Shown here in pieces: positions 9,838 through 17,667 of a stretch of DNA of 24,047 nt. The stretch spans positions 1-24,047 of the forward strand of contig JBCDJJ010000056.1 in the NCBI GenBank assembly GCA_038747915.1. Direction: 5' to 3'. This DNA is from JBCDAP01 sp038747915. Lineage in GTDB: Bacteria > Planctomycetota > Phycisphaerae > Phycisphaerales > UBA1924. How positions within the stretch are numbered: the stretch's first letter is position 1; the number at the start of each line of letters is the position of its first letter. Made by a program: the position numbers and the translations under genes. The notes beneath the pieces were generated by a model. It had not been told where the DNA came from, did not search any database, and saw nothing but the letters and a program-made list of their open reading frames with translations.

Positions 9838-10521
9838 TTATCGGGATGACACCCCGACCTTGGCTCCCACCTTCGCCTCGGTCCCCGCCCGGATCCGCGC
9901 GATATTGCTCCGGTGCCGGTACACCACGAGCGCCGCCAACGCCGCGGTCACGATCACGAAGGGGGCCGCGGTCGCCGGCGGGTGCTGCCGGAACACCACG
10001 AGCGTGACCAGCGCGACGAGCACCGGGAGGCTCACCGCTGCGGCGCAGCTCGCCAGGCTCACCATCCGCCATACCCGCACCGTGCCGATCCACACCCCCA
10101 GCGCCCCGAGCGCCGGCAGCGTCGTGAACGGCCACAGCGCCAGCATCGAGCCGAACGCGGTCGCCACGCCCTTCCCACCCTTGAATCGCAGATAGATCGG
10201 GAACACATGCCCGAGGATCGTTGACACCGCCACGCCGAGCCACGCCCATGCTGCACCCGGCGCCAGCACCTCTGCCAGAAGCGGGCCCAGCACCACACCC
10301 GCGACCACCGTCGGCAGCGCACCCTTCAAGAGATCAAGCGCGAAGCACACGTTCCCGAGCGTCGGGCCCAGCACCCGGCGCACGTTCGTCGCCCCGATGT
10401 TCCCCGACCCGTGCTCGCGGATATCCACCCCCTTGAGCCGTCCGAGCACCAGCCCGAACGGGATCGACCCGACGAGATACGCCGCCATCATCGCCACGCC
10501 CCAGACAACCGCGTCGTTCAT
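9838..10521 (-). CDS. plsY: Acyl-phosphate glycerol-3-phosphate acyltransferase PlsY
   Basis: An integral membrane enzyme that transfers the acyl group from acyl-phosphate to glycerol-3-phosphate, making lysophosphatidic acid, the first step of phospholipid synthesis. All three conserved PlsY motifs are visible in the 227-residue product: GSIPFGLVLGRL (18-29), HGSGNIGATNVRRVLG (37-52, the Gly-rich loop) and GHVFPIYLRFKGGKGVATAFG (104-124). Five or more hydrophobic segments give the usual polytopic topology, and the length is close to the family norm. The start is ATG at 10519-10521 with AGAGGAG just upstream; the frame remains open further upstream through a structured, non-coding region. It lies downstream of the glycosyltransferase on the same strand, but the 238-bp gap with strong secondary structure suggests separate control. 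Confidence 0.96.
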   Translation of the reverse strand: MNDAVVWGVAMMAAYLVGSIPFGLVLGRLKGVDIREHGSGNIGATNVRRVLGPTLGNVCFALDLLKGALPTVVAGVVLGPLLAEVLAPGAAWAWLGVAVSTILGHVFPIYLRFKGGKGVATAFGSMLALWPFTTLPALGALGVWIGTVRVWRMVSLASCAAAVSLPVLVALVTLVVFRQHPPATAAPFVIVTAALAALVVYRHRSNIARIRAGTEAKVGAKVGVSSR

Positions 10522-10556
10522 CGCTCCTCTCCCCCTCGAGCACCATGCACGGTCGG

Positions 10557-10655
10557 GTGCCGTGGTCTGGAAGATGCCGAAGCCATCCGAAGGCCACGTG
10601 AACACCGATGACACCGCGCATGATCGTGGCCTTCGCTTCGCCCGGACCACGGCAT
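10557..10655 (-). promoter_or_regulatory. Long stem-loop in plsY leader
   Basis: Three stem segments pair in register around a 26-nt loop. They are 10559-10570 with 10642-10653 (12 bp, one wobble), CGAAG (10578-10582) with CTTCG (10636-10640), and an 11-bp perfect stem at 10588-10598 with 10625-10635. It lies 36 bp upstream of the plsY start and downstream of the glycosyltransferase stop, so it could be an RNA control element, an attenuator or a 3'-end stabiliser. Confidence 0.55.
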
Positions 10656-10690
10656 CGAAGAAGAGCGTGCCCCAACACAATGTGTGCGGA

Positions 10691-10716
10691 TGCCACTGGC
10701 GGCTCGCTCCCCAGTG
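10691..10716 (+). repeat. Dispersed palindromic repeat, diverged copy B
   Basis: TGCCACTGGCGGCT matches the left edge of the copies at 15763 and 23981, and CCAGTG (10711-10716) closes a shortened palindrome. The second hairpin of the family is not visible here. It lies 44 bp downstream of the glycosyltransferase stop. Confidence 0.5.
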
Positions 10717-10759
10717 CGAGAGCGAGTGAAAGCCATGTACCCGCGGATCGCTCGTCTCG

Positions 10760-11515
10760 TCACGACTCCTCCTCTGCTGAGCGACGCGCCGCATCGAGTC
10801 GCACCAGATGCTTCACCAGCGCCGCGTTCGCCACACACCCCGCAGCGGCCCACCCGCGCCACCCGTCCATCCACGCGCCCTTCACCACCATCTGTTTCAA
10901 GAATGCGCCCACCGGCGAGGTCACGAGCTTCAATGCCGACGAACGCCCTCCCCCATCCGATGCACCGAGCGCCGCGTAGTCCACCTGCCGCACCAGAAAC
11001 GCCCGCATCGAGTCCACCGTGTCGTGCAGCAGCACGCCCGGTAGCCGCTCCACACGCCCCGTCACCTCGAGCCGCTCGTGTACCGAGCCGCCCACCCACA
11101 CCGCGGCATCACGCCGCACCAGACGCACCAGCCGATCCGGCTGCCACGCGTGACGCAGGGCACGACCCGCGTACACCACGCGTCGGTTCACGATGAACCC
11201 GTCGGCCCCATCACCATCACGAGTCACCACCTCCCGCACGGCGGTGCGCGCCCGATCGTCGAGCCGCTCGTCCGCATCGATGCTCAGCACCCACCGGTGC
11301 ATGCACCGATCGAGGGCAGCTTGCTTCTGCCCGACATACCCGAGCCACGGGTGAGCGATGGCCCGCACCCCGCGCTCACGCACCATCTCCACCGTCGAAT
11401 CGGTCGAGCCCGAGTCGAGCACAACGATCTCGTCGGCCACCTCGGCGACCGAGTCGATAGTCGCACCGATCGTGCGCTCCGCGTTGCGGCAGATGATGGC
11501 GACCGACAGGCCCAC
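10760..11515 (-). CDS. Family 2 glycosyltransferase, WaaE-like
   Basis: A 251-residue GT-A fold glycosyltransferase. The nucleotide-sugar motifs are clear: SVAIICRNAE at the N-terminus, LDSGSTDST (33-41) and LSIDADERL (77-85, carrying the metal-binding DxD-like DAD). The HPWLGYVGQKQAALD segment and a later VHERLEV...LLHDT stretch are typical of the WaaE/KdtX-like group that adds a hexose to LPS core, which suggests an envelope polysaccharide or lipid acceptor (family inference; the donor is not defined). It is cytoplasmic, with a weakly hydrophobic C-terminus that may touch the membrane. The start is GTG at 11513-11515, set by the first beta strand; the Shine-Dalgarno sequence is weak. It lies 63 bp downstream of the HEAT-repeat gene on the same strand. 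Confidence 0.88.
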   Translation of the reverse strand: MGLSVAIICRNAERTIGATIDSVAEVADEIVVLDSGSTDSTVEMVRERGVRAIAHPWLGYVGQKQAALDRCMHRWVLSIDADERLDDRARTAVREVVTRDGDGADGFIVNRRVVYAGRALRHAWQPDRLVRLVRRDAAVWVGGSVHERLEVTGRVERLPGVLLHDTVDSMRAFLVRQVDYAALGASDGGGRSSALKLVTSPVGAFLKQMVVKGAWMDGWRGWAAAGCVANAALVKHLVRLDAARRSAEEES

Positions 11516-11578
11516 ACCGTCAGACTACCCCGGGCCCGGGCCGCGCATCACGGCCACGCCCCGATGAACACCAGGCGA

Positions 11579-13759
11579 TCAGAGCTGAAGAAAGGGCACC
11601 AGCTCGCCCGCGGGCAGGTTCAGTGCGCCGAGCAGGGCCGCGGCCGCGGTCGCCTCATCGTCGTTGCCCGTCCGCGCGATCCCCCGGACCGCGTCGATCG
11701 CCGAGATGTCCAGCAGGTTGCCGTGACGCCGGGCCGACTCGCTCGCCGCGTTGAGCAGCATCACCCGATCGTCCGGCTCTGTGCTCCGGTCCGCTTCGTT
11801 GACCAGCGCCATCTGGGCACGAGATTGATCGATTGTCGCCAGCACCGAGGCCAGTTTCCGCCGCACACCGCTCGAACTCTCCGGGAGCGACGCGATCAGC
11901 GGGCGGGCCGCATCCTCGGTCCGCAGCACGGGGCTCCGCGAGTTCGCCAGCGCACGCAGTGCATCGAGCGACTGCTGAGCGAGCGCGATCGACTCGAACT
12001 CGTCCACACCGCCGCCGCTCGCTGTCGCGAACAACTGATCCGCCAGCTCCGGCGCCCCGTCGATCGCCGCAACCTCTACCACGCGGGCCAGGTGGTCATC
12101 GCGGAGTCGTTCGCGGAGACGCGGCACCAGCTCGCGATCCAGGTAGCACGCGATCGGCGTGGCGAACAGCCGCGACGAGCGGCGCATGTCCTCCACCGCG
12201 ATCCGGGTCTGCTCGCCCGGCAACGCCGACACGATGATGTCGATCCCCGGCGCATCGGCCAGCTGCGCCTCCGCGTCGCGGATCGACGACGCCGGCGCCA
12301 GCACCGTCCACCCGTTCGCGCCGAGCGATTCCACGAGCGTCTGCGCGAGCGCCGCATCGAAGCTCAGCACCAGCGCGAAACGCTCGCCCGCGTGCCGCAC
12401 CGCCGAGGCCAGCGTCGGGATCACCAGCTCGTGACCCTCGAAGGTCTCCCGCGGGTTCGCATCCGCGAGCACCAGCGCCGCCTCCAGCTGCACACGACGA
12501 TCCGGGTACGACAGCGCCTCGAGCAGCGGCTTGCGGCCGCTCAGGCCCTCCCACAGGTCGTTGCCCCCCGCCGAACGCCCCAGCGCCTCGATCGCGAGAC
12601 GAGCTACCGGCGTGTCGCGGTCGGCCAATGCGCGGTCCAGCACCCGCTGCATCGCGGTCGCCCCAGCGCCCACCGCGTAGAACATCGCCCCACGCTCCGA
12701 ATCGGGGTACGCCGGGTTCTCGTAGTCCGACGGCTGATCGACGTGCCGCGAGAGGTTCGAGCGAAGCCACAGCGCCACCGCCAGGTCGTTCTGCGGGTCG
12801 AGCTCGAGCGCCTTGGTCGCGTGCTGCATCGCACGTGCCTCGTGGTACACCTCCGAGCGGATCGCGGTCGGCACGAGCCCCTGGCCTGGGATGAACTCCC
12901 ACAGCAGTTGATGCTCCTCCCCCGGGAAGGTCGTCAGGCTGAGCGACTCGGCGTAGTAGCTGTCGCCCACCGCTGAGAACAGCGTCGAGAGCGAGGTGCT
13001 CGCATTGAACTCGCCCTCGATCCGCTCGATCGCACGCCGCGTCGCATCGCGCACCGCGGGGACCGTCGTCATCTGATTCAGCTCGTAGAGCACCGGGAGC
13101 GCACGGGGGTACCCGATCGCGCCAAGAACATCCGCGATCGCTTCCTGCGACTCCGGCCGCACACCCCGCAGGGCCGACATGAGCGGCTCCACCGCGCACG
13201 GGCCCATGTCGACGAGCAGCTCCCGCGCCTCGCCACGAAGCGTCGGCGAGTCGGAGAACATCAACGCCTCGAGCACCGCCGGCACGGCGTACTCGCACGC
13301 TTCGACCAAACGCTGACGACCCAGTCGACGCTGCCGTGTGTCGCCATCCAGCAGCGCAACATTCGCGGACACCTCAGACGGGTTACGGGCCCGGCCGCGC
13401 CGGCCCTCCTCGTACAGCCCGCGCAGCTCAGCAGCCAGCGCCTCGAGCGACGGCACGCGGATCGCCCGGTCGTACGCCCCGGAGAACCGCTCAGCGAGCT
13501 GAGGCTCATCCTCGATCAGCGCCAGCACCGACTCGCTGTCGAGCTCGAGCTCCAGCAGCGCCCGGGCGTTCGCCTCCGCCAGCTCGTGGTTCGCCACGTA
13601 GACGTAGAAAATGAAGTCGTCGAGCAGCTCCGCCGGGTCCGGATCACTCGTCTGCGCGACCGGCGCCGGGGCAAAGACGGTCGCACCGGCAACAGCGAGC
13701 ACGGCACCGAGCCGAGACAGGCTCCCAAGGGATAACGCGGAGCGGCGGGCGTGGGCCAT
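11579..13759 (-). CDS. Exported HEAT-repeat protein
   Basis: A 726-residue protein with a Sec signal peptide (MAHARRSALSLGSLSRLGAV then a hydrophobic stretch; likely cleavage after PAPVAQ, about 36). Alpha-helical repeats of HEAT/PBS-lyase type appear at about 150-245 (for example AVPAVLEALMFSDSPTLRGE, EAIADVLGAIGYPRALPVL), 365-440 and 590-720. One TPR-like helix pair (ATKALELDPQNDLAVALWLR) lies at about 314-333. Residues 460-560 break the pattern and look like an alpha/beta fold reminiscent of a receiver domain (FALVLSFDAALAQTLVESLG ... GIDIIVSAL). HEAT arrays usually bind proteins, so a periplasmic scaffold is plausible, but the function is unknown. The start is the ATG with GAGAGGA 6 nt upstream; upstream in-frame sequence is not signal-like. 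Confidence 0.85.
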   Translation of the reverse strand: MAHARRSALSLGSLSRLGAVLAVAGATVFAPAPVAQTSDPDPAELLDDFIFYVYVANHELAEANARALLELELDSESVLALIEDEPQLAERFSGAYDRAIRVPSLEALAAELRGLYEEGRRGRARNPSEVSANVALLDGDTRQRRLGRQRLVEACEYAVPAVLEALMFSDSPTLRGEARELLVDMGPCAVEPLMSALRGVRPESQEAIADVLGAIGYPRALPVLYELNQMTTVPAVRDATRRAIERIEGEFNASTSLSTLFSAVGDSYYAESLSLTTFPGEEHQLLWEFIPGQGLVPTAIRSEVYHEARAMQHATKALELDPQNDLAVALWLRSNLSRHVDQPSDYENPAYPDSERGAMFYAVGAGATAMQRVLDRALADRDTPVARLAIEALGRSAGGNDLWEGLSGRKPLLEALSYPDRRVQLEAALVLADANPRETFEGHELVIPTLASAVRHAGERFALVLSFDAALAQTLVESLGANGWTVLAPASSIRDAEAQLADAPGIDIIVSALPGEQTRIAVEDMRRSSRLFATPIACYLDRELVPRLRERLRDDHLARVVEVAAIDGAPELADQLFATASGGGVDEFESIALAQQSLDALRALANSRSPVLRTEDAARPLIASLPESSSGVRRKLASVLATIDQSRAQMALVNEADRSTEPDDRVMLLNAASESARRHGNLLDISAIDAVRGIARTGNDDEATAAAALLGALNLPAGELVPFLQL

Positions 13760-14064
13760 GGATGGTCCTCTCCAGCAAGTTCGAGAAGGCGGGTGGAGGC
13801 ACGGGCCGAGGCACGCGCAGGCCAGCGAATCTACCCGGCCTCCCAGTGGCCCGCCACCGGGCACACCAACCGAGGCGAGGGTGTACGGACACACCACACG
13901 ACCATTTTCCGGACGCCAATCCCGATACGTAGGGACTTCACGCGCTGTTCCGCGTCAGGACACCGGGGAGCGGTCAAGTCGGGCCTCGGTTGCGTCGATG
14001 CCCACATTCGCTGACGGCTCTGTGTGGCCCCAGTTCGCCGCAAACGCTCACGGTGAGGACGCCG
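13760..14064. promoter_or_regulatory. Divergent promoter region, 305 bp
   Basis: This gap lies between the starts of the HEAT-repeat gene (minus strand) and the HTH-receiver gene (plus strand), so it must contain promoters for both. Only short (about 4-bp stem) inverted repeats are visible, for example around 13845-13870. I see no convincing ORF, -35/-10 pair or repeat copy. Confidence 0.4.
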
Positions 14065-14643
14065 ATGTACTCCGACAAGGATGTGCTGACGACCGGGGAA
14101 GTGGCCAAAATCTGTAATGTCGCCCCGCGCACGGTGAGCAAGTGGTTCGATGGCGGCCAGCTCAAGGGCTACCGGATCCCCGGCTCCAAGGATCGCCGCA
14201 TCCCCATGGCGAACCTCATCACCTTCATGAAAGAGCACGGCATCCCCTTCGATGGCGTGCAGTCGGGCCGCACCCGCGTCCTGGTGGTCGATGAGGACAC
14301 CGAGGTCAACGCTGCCCTCGAGCGCGTGCTGGTCGACCAAGCCGGGTACGACGTCCGCACCTCCGAGACCGGCTTCGAGGCCGGCGTCGAGTGCGAGCGG
14401 TTCCGCCCCCACGTCATCCTCCTCGATGTCCACCTCGGCGGGGCCGATTCGACCAACCTCGCGACCATGATCCGCGAGAACGACGAGTACGTCATGACCC
14501 GGCTCATCGCCATGAGCGGCCGGCTCACCGACGGCCAGGCCCCCCAACTCCGCGCCCGCGGCTTCGACAGTTTCCTAAAAAAGCCCTTCCAAGTTCGCCA
14601 AGTCATCGAGCTCATCGAGCGCGTCGCCAGCCCGGTCGGCTGA
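14065..14643 (+). CDS. Excisionase-type HTH / receiver-domain regulator
   Basis: A 192-residue regulator. Residues 7-62 form an excisionase/MerR-like winged helix (LTTGEVAKICNVAPRTVSKW, then GYRIPGSKDRRIP), a DNA-binding module. Residues 70-188 form a two-component receiver: acidic pocket D76/E77/D78, phosphoacceptor D121 in VILLDVHLGG, S151 in IAMSG, and K173 in FLKKPF. The domain order is reversed from the usual receiver-then-HTH. All catalytic residues are present, so phosphorylation probably controls DNA binding, but no histidine kinase is nearby. The start ATG has GGTGAGGA 6 nt upstream. surE follows after 52 bp on the same strand, so the two may be co-transcribed. The architecture is common in planctomycetes by my recollection. 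Confidence 0.9.
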   Translation: MYSDKDVLTTGEVAKICNVAPRTVSKWFDGGQLKGYRIPGSKDRRIPMANLITFMKEHGIPFDGVQSGRTRVLVVDEDTEVNAALERVLVDQAGYDVRTSETGFEAGVECERFRPHVILLDVHLGGADSTNLATMIRENDEYVMTRLIAMSGRLTDGQAPQLRARGFDSFLKKPFQVRQVIELIERVASPVG

Positions 14644-14695
14644 CACCCTCGGCGTGATCACCGGTTTCGGCCTCCGCACGGGGTAGGCTGAGCGG

Positions 14696-15661
14696 GTGAA
14701 CATCCTCCTCACCAACGACGACGGCATCCGGGCGCCCGGCATTGTGGCCCTGCACGATGTCCTCGCCGGCCTCGACCCCGCGGTCCCAAAGCCGCTCGGC
14801 GATGAACTCCAGACCATCGCCCCGCTCACCGTCCAGTCGGCCACGAGCCACGGGGTGACCTTCCACGAGCCCCTCATGGTGAGCGAGGTCACCGTTCACG
14901 AGTCGATGGATGGCCTCGCGGTCGACGGCCGACCCGCCGACTGTGTCAAGCTCGCCCTCGCTGCCCTGTGGCCTGAGCGCTTCGGCACCGGCACCCGCCC
15001 CGACATCGTCATCTCCGGCATGAACGCCGGCGCCAACTGCGGCATCAACGTGATCTATTCGGGCACCGTCGCAGCGGCGATCGAAGCGGCCTTCCTCGGC
15101 ATCCCCGCCATCGCGGTCTCCCTCCACCTCGGTGCTGGACGCCCCGATTTCCGCGCCGCTGCCCGCCACGCCCGCCGCGCCATCGACGCGGTCCTCGCGA
15201 CCGACCTGCTCACGGCCCACTCCTGCATCAACATCAATATCCCGCGGTGCGAGCACCCGGGCGAGGGCTACTCCCAGGCCCGCGCCGAGGCCGAAGCCCG
15301 TGACGCCGGGTCACGCCTGAGCGACCTCAACCGAACGCACCCACCCACCGATCCCATCGAGCACGGCCCCGACGCTCGCGACCCCCACCACCCCGAAGCC
15401 CCCATGCCCATCGCGGTCTGCCCCATGAACACCCACGGCATTGTGGATCGATTCGAACGCCGCGAGAGCCCCGGCGGTCAGCAGTACTACTGGGCCGCTG
15501 GCGGCGGGCTCGACTTCCACGCCACCGACCCCGGCACCGATGTCGCTGAGCTCTTCGCCCGCCACATCACCGTCACACCGCTCCGCTACGACCTCTCCGA
15601 TGATGCCTCCATGGCCGCCTGGCGCGACGCGATCGCCGCTGGCGCACTCATCACCAAGTGA
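14696..15661 (+). CDS. surE: 5'/3'-nucleotidase SurE
   Basis: A metal-dependent phosphatase that removes phosphate from nucleoside 5'- and 3'-monophosphates and is linked to stationary-phase survival in other bacteria. The 321-residue product has NILLTNDDG (2-10, with the metal-binding Asp pair), a loop equivalent to the usual Ser region (VQSATSHGVTF, 46-56) and SGMNAGANCGINVIYSGTVA (107-126, with metal ligand N110). It is longer than typical SurE (about 250). Extra residues lie in the hydrophilic loop around 205-245 (NRTHPPTDPIEHGPDARDP), before the tail that ends FARHITVTPLRYDL. The start is GTG; the first strand (MNILLTNDDG) must begin there, although the Shine-Dalgarno sequence is weak. 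It is cytoplasmic. It ends at repeat copy C. Confidence 0.94.
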   Translation: MNILLTNDDGIRAPGIVALHDVLAGLDPAVPKPLGDELQTIAPLTVQSATSHGVTFHEPLMVSEVTVHESMDGLAVDGRPADCVKLALAALWPERFGTGTRPDIVISGMNAGANCGINVIYSGTVAAAIEAAFLGIPAIAVSLHLGAGRPDFRAAARHARRAIDAVLATDLLTAHSCININIPRCEHPGEGYSQARAEAEARDAGSRLSDLNRTHPPTDPIEHGPDARDPHHPEAPMPIAVCPMNTHGIVDRFERRESPGGQQYYWAAGGGLDFHATDPGTDVAELFARHITVTPLRYDLSDDASMAAWRDAIAAGALITK

Positions 15662-15684
15662 ACTCATTCCCGCATTTGACCGGG

Positions 15685-15723
15685 TCGGTGGTGGGAGCAT
15701 CCCGCTCCCACGGACATCCGCCC
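15685..15723 (+). repeat. Repeat upstream block, copy C
   Basis: The block begins TCGGTGGTGG, then continues TCCCGCTCCCACGGACATCC. It aligns with 23867-23905 apart from a few changes and one or two small gaps. It lies about 40 bp before the palindromic repeat, as in the copy near 23981. Confidence 0.6.
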
Positions 15724-15762
15724 GTGCGTCTCAGCGATCGGCCGCGGGAGCGAAACGCTCGT

Positions 15763-15830
15763 GTGCCGCTGGCGGCTTGTCCGTCAGTGTTCAAGGACTT
15801 CGATGTTCGCACTGCACACAAGCCACCCGT
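15763..15830 (+). repeat. Dispersed palindromic repeat, copy C
   Basis: The first palindrome is CGCTGGCGG (15767-15775), loop CTTGT, CCGTCAGTG (15781-15789). After the same 20-nt spacer (TTCAAGGACTTCGATGTTCG) comes CACTGCACACAAGCCACC, a decayed version of hairpin 2. It lies between two converging genes. Confidence 0.7.
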
Positions 15831-15865
15831 GACACACGCACGAGACTCTCAAACGCAAGCTGAGG

Positions 15866-16411
15866 TCACACCAGCACATCAACAAACCGCCCCGGTGCCA
15901 CGCGGCGCTCCACGCGGTACGTCTCCTCCACACGCCGAACCATCTCCACCCGCTCGGGCGGCGGCACATCGCCGAGCTTCGGTACGAGCGGTAACGAGCT
16001 GCCCTCGCCCTCGCGCGCACTATCCGCGGCTGGGCCGCGTTTCGGCTCCTCCGCCGCGTCCACGGGGGGGCGGGCCGGAAGCCCCGCATCGCTCACCGCG
16101 CGCTCCCGGGCGTTCTGCGCGGCCAGATAGTCGGCGTACGCCACCGCGCCCGGCGCCTGTACACCGTCGAACGTCCGCCGATCGTCCTCGCGCCGCGACG
16201 AGTCGCGTTCCGTCTCGCTCAACTCCTCCACCGGCGTGAGCCGGAGCGAATTCGTCGGCGTCGTGGCGCCCGCGATCGCGTTCCCCGCACCACCCCGTGA
16301 GGCCGCCGGCAGGTTCGGTGCATCGTCCACGGCCCGCGGCACCAGGCGCACGGTCGCTGCCTCCGCCATCGCGGCGTACGACACTCCTGTGCTCTGCGGG
16401 GTGATCTGCAC
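15866..16411 (-). CDS. Hypothetical hydrophilic protein
   Basis: With the GTG at 16409-16411 the product has 181 residues, beginning MQITPQSTGVSYAAMAEAAT. It is hydrophilic, without membrane segments or a signal peptide. The middle (TERDSSRREDDRRTF ... ADYLAAQNARERAV) looks helical and charged, and the C-terminal ~30 residues (PPPERVEMVRRVEETYRVER) could form a helix with a short strand. I recognise no family. The start is uncertain: an ATG at 16369 and an ATG at 16468 are also in frame, and none has a convincing Shine-Dalgarno sequence. It is divergent from queA and converges with surE. Codon use matches neighbours, so it is probably a real gene. Confidence 0.6.
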   Translation of the reverse strand: MQITPQSTGVSYAAMAEAATVRLVPRAVDDAPNLPAASRGGAGNAIAGATTPTNSLRLTPVEELSETERDSSRREDDRRTFDGVQAPGAVAYADYLAAQNARERAVSDAGLPARPPVDAAEEPKRGPAADSAREGEGSSLPLVPKLGDVPPPERVEMVRRVEETYRVERRVAPGRFVDVLV

Positions 16412-16584
16412 GACATGAAGACACCAGCGCACGCTGCGCCGCGGGCCGTACCGACGGCCTTTCCACATCAAACGACAGGTCTCGTGCCCTCACAGCCGTT
16501 CTTCTCGGCCCCGCTATCCGGACCCGGTCCGTCTGCGACGCCGTGTTGACGCTCCGCCACACCACCGCCACGCTCACCAACACC
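16412..16584. promoter_or_regulatory. Divergent gap before queA
   Basis: This 173-bp region separates the hypothetical minus-strand gene from queA. A TTGACG at 16545 resembles a -35 box, but I find no matching -10. No structure stands out. Confidence 0.3.
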
Positions 16585-17667
16585 ATGCGCACCGACGAGC
16601 TCGACTACTACCTCCCCGACGATCGCATCGCCACCCACCCCGTCGAGCCACGCGACGCGTGCAAACTCCTCGTCTGCTCGCGCACCGATTCAACCCTCGT
16701 CGAGCACCGCGTCTTCCGCGAGCTGCCCGCGATCCTCCACCCCAGTGACCTTCTGGTCACGAATGCTTCGGGTGTGCTCCCCGCACGCCTCGAAGGCCAT
16801 CGCACTGATTCCGGCGGCGCCGTCCGCGGCATCTACATCGAAGAACTCGCCCCGGGTCGGTGGCGCTGCCTGCTCCGCACCAACGGCGTCCTTCGTCACG
16901 GCCAACAGCTCGAACTCCGGCGCGGCGAGGCGACGCCCCCCGTCCTGGCAACCATCAATGAACTCGATGGGGAGGGCTGGGCCCTCGAACTGGACACCCC
17001 CGAGCCCGCTGCAGCGGTCCTCGCCCGCATCGGGGTCACCCCGCTCCCGCCCTACATCCTCGCTCGCCGCAAGGCCCTCGACGAACAGGTCGACGACACC
17101 CACGACCGCGACTGGTACCGAACGGTCTACGCCGAACCCAGCGCCACCGGCGGGTCCGTCGCGGCCCCAACCGCCGGCCTGCACTTCACACCCCGCCTGC
17201 TCACCGCGCTCCGCGATGGCGGCGTCGACGCAGCGTCCATCACGCTCGACGTCGGCATCGGCACCTTCGCGCCCATCACTGCCGACCGCATCGAGGCCCA
17301 CGCCATGCACGCCGAGCGGTGCCGCGTCCCCGCGGAAACCATCGCGGCCCTTCACCGGGCCCGATCCGGTGGCGCACGCACCGTCGCGGTGGGCACCACC
17401 GTGGTGCGCACACTCGAGAGCCTGCCCGACCCGCCGCCGGCCGGGGGCTGGTCCGGCGACACCGAACTCTTCATCACCCCCGGCTTCGCCTTCCAGCGCA
17501 CCGATGCCCTGATCACCAACTTCCACCTGCCCCGCTCCACCCTCCTGGCCATGGTCGGCGCCCTTTTCGACGGCGGCGTCCCACGCCTCCTCGGGCTTTA
17601 CACCGAGGCGATCCGCCAGAACTACCGCTTCTACTCCTACGGCGACGCCATGCTCATCCTCCCCTGA
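16585..17667 (+). CDS. queA: tRNA preQ1(34) S-adenosylmethionine ribosyltransferase QueA
   Basis: Converts 7-aminomethyl-7-deazaguanine at tRNA position 34 to epoxyqueuosine by transferring the ribosyl part of S-adenosylmethionine; it is the penultimate step of queuosine synthesis. The 360-residue product has the family's signatures throughout: MRTDELDYYLPDDRIATHP at the N-terminus, LHPSDLLVTNASGVLPARL, SVAAPTAGLHFTPRLL, ITLDVGIGTFAPI, AHAMHAERC, AVGTTVVRTLES and ITNFHLPRSTLLAMVGAL. The length is normal. I chose the ATG at 16585 because the conserved N-terminus starts there; an in-frame GTG 14 codons upstream adds unconserved residues. No strong Shine-Dalgarno sequence is visible. It lies 305 bp upstream of murE on the same strand, with a hairpin in between. 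Confidence 0.96.
   Translation: MRTDELDYYLPDDRIATHPVEPRDACKLLVCSRTDSTLVEHRVFRELPAILHPSDLLVTNASGVLPARLEGHRTDSGGAVRGIYIEELAPGRWRCLLRTNGVLRHGQQLELRRGEATPPVLATINELDGEGWALELDTPEPAAAVLARIGVTPLPPYILARRKALDEQVDDTHDRDWYRTVYAEPSATGGSVAAPTAGLHFTPRLLTALRDGGVDAASITLDVGIGTFAPITADRIEAHAMHAERCRVPAETIAALHRARSGGARTVAVGTTVVRTLESLPDPPPAGGWSGDTELFITPGFAFQRTDALITNFHLPRSTLLAMVGALFDGGVPRLLGLYTEAIRQNYRFYSYGDAMLILP

Larger units (their letters stand above)
10522..10759. other. Structured gap between glycosyltransferase and plsY
   Basis: This gap holds the long stem-loop (10557-10655) and the diverged dispersed-repeat copy B (10691-10716). The frame of plsY is open through it, but the peptide there is unlike PlsY. No gene is supported. 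Confidence 0.5.
15662..15865. other. Convergent intergenic gap with repeat copy C
   Basis: This 204-bp gap lies between surE (plus) and a hypothetical gene (minus). It holds the upstream block at 15685-15723 and the palindromic repeat at 15763-15830. No ORF is supported. Confidence 0.55.

Noticed and set aside
11078..12976. 632-codon plus-strand open frame
   Set aside because: Antisense to the glycosyltransferase and HEAT-repeat genes; the product is Arg/His/Pro-rich with no motif, a usual artefact of high-GC codon bias.
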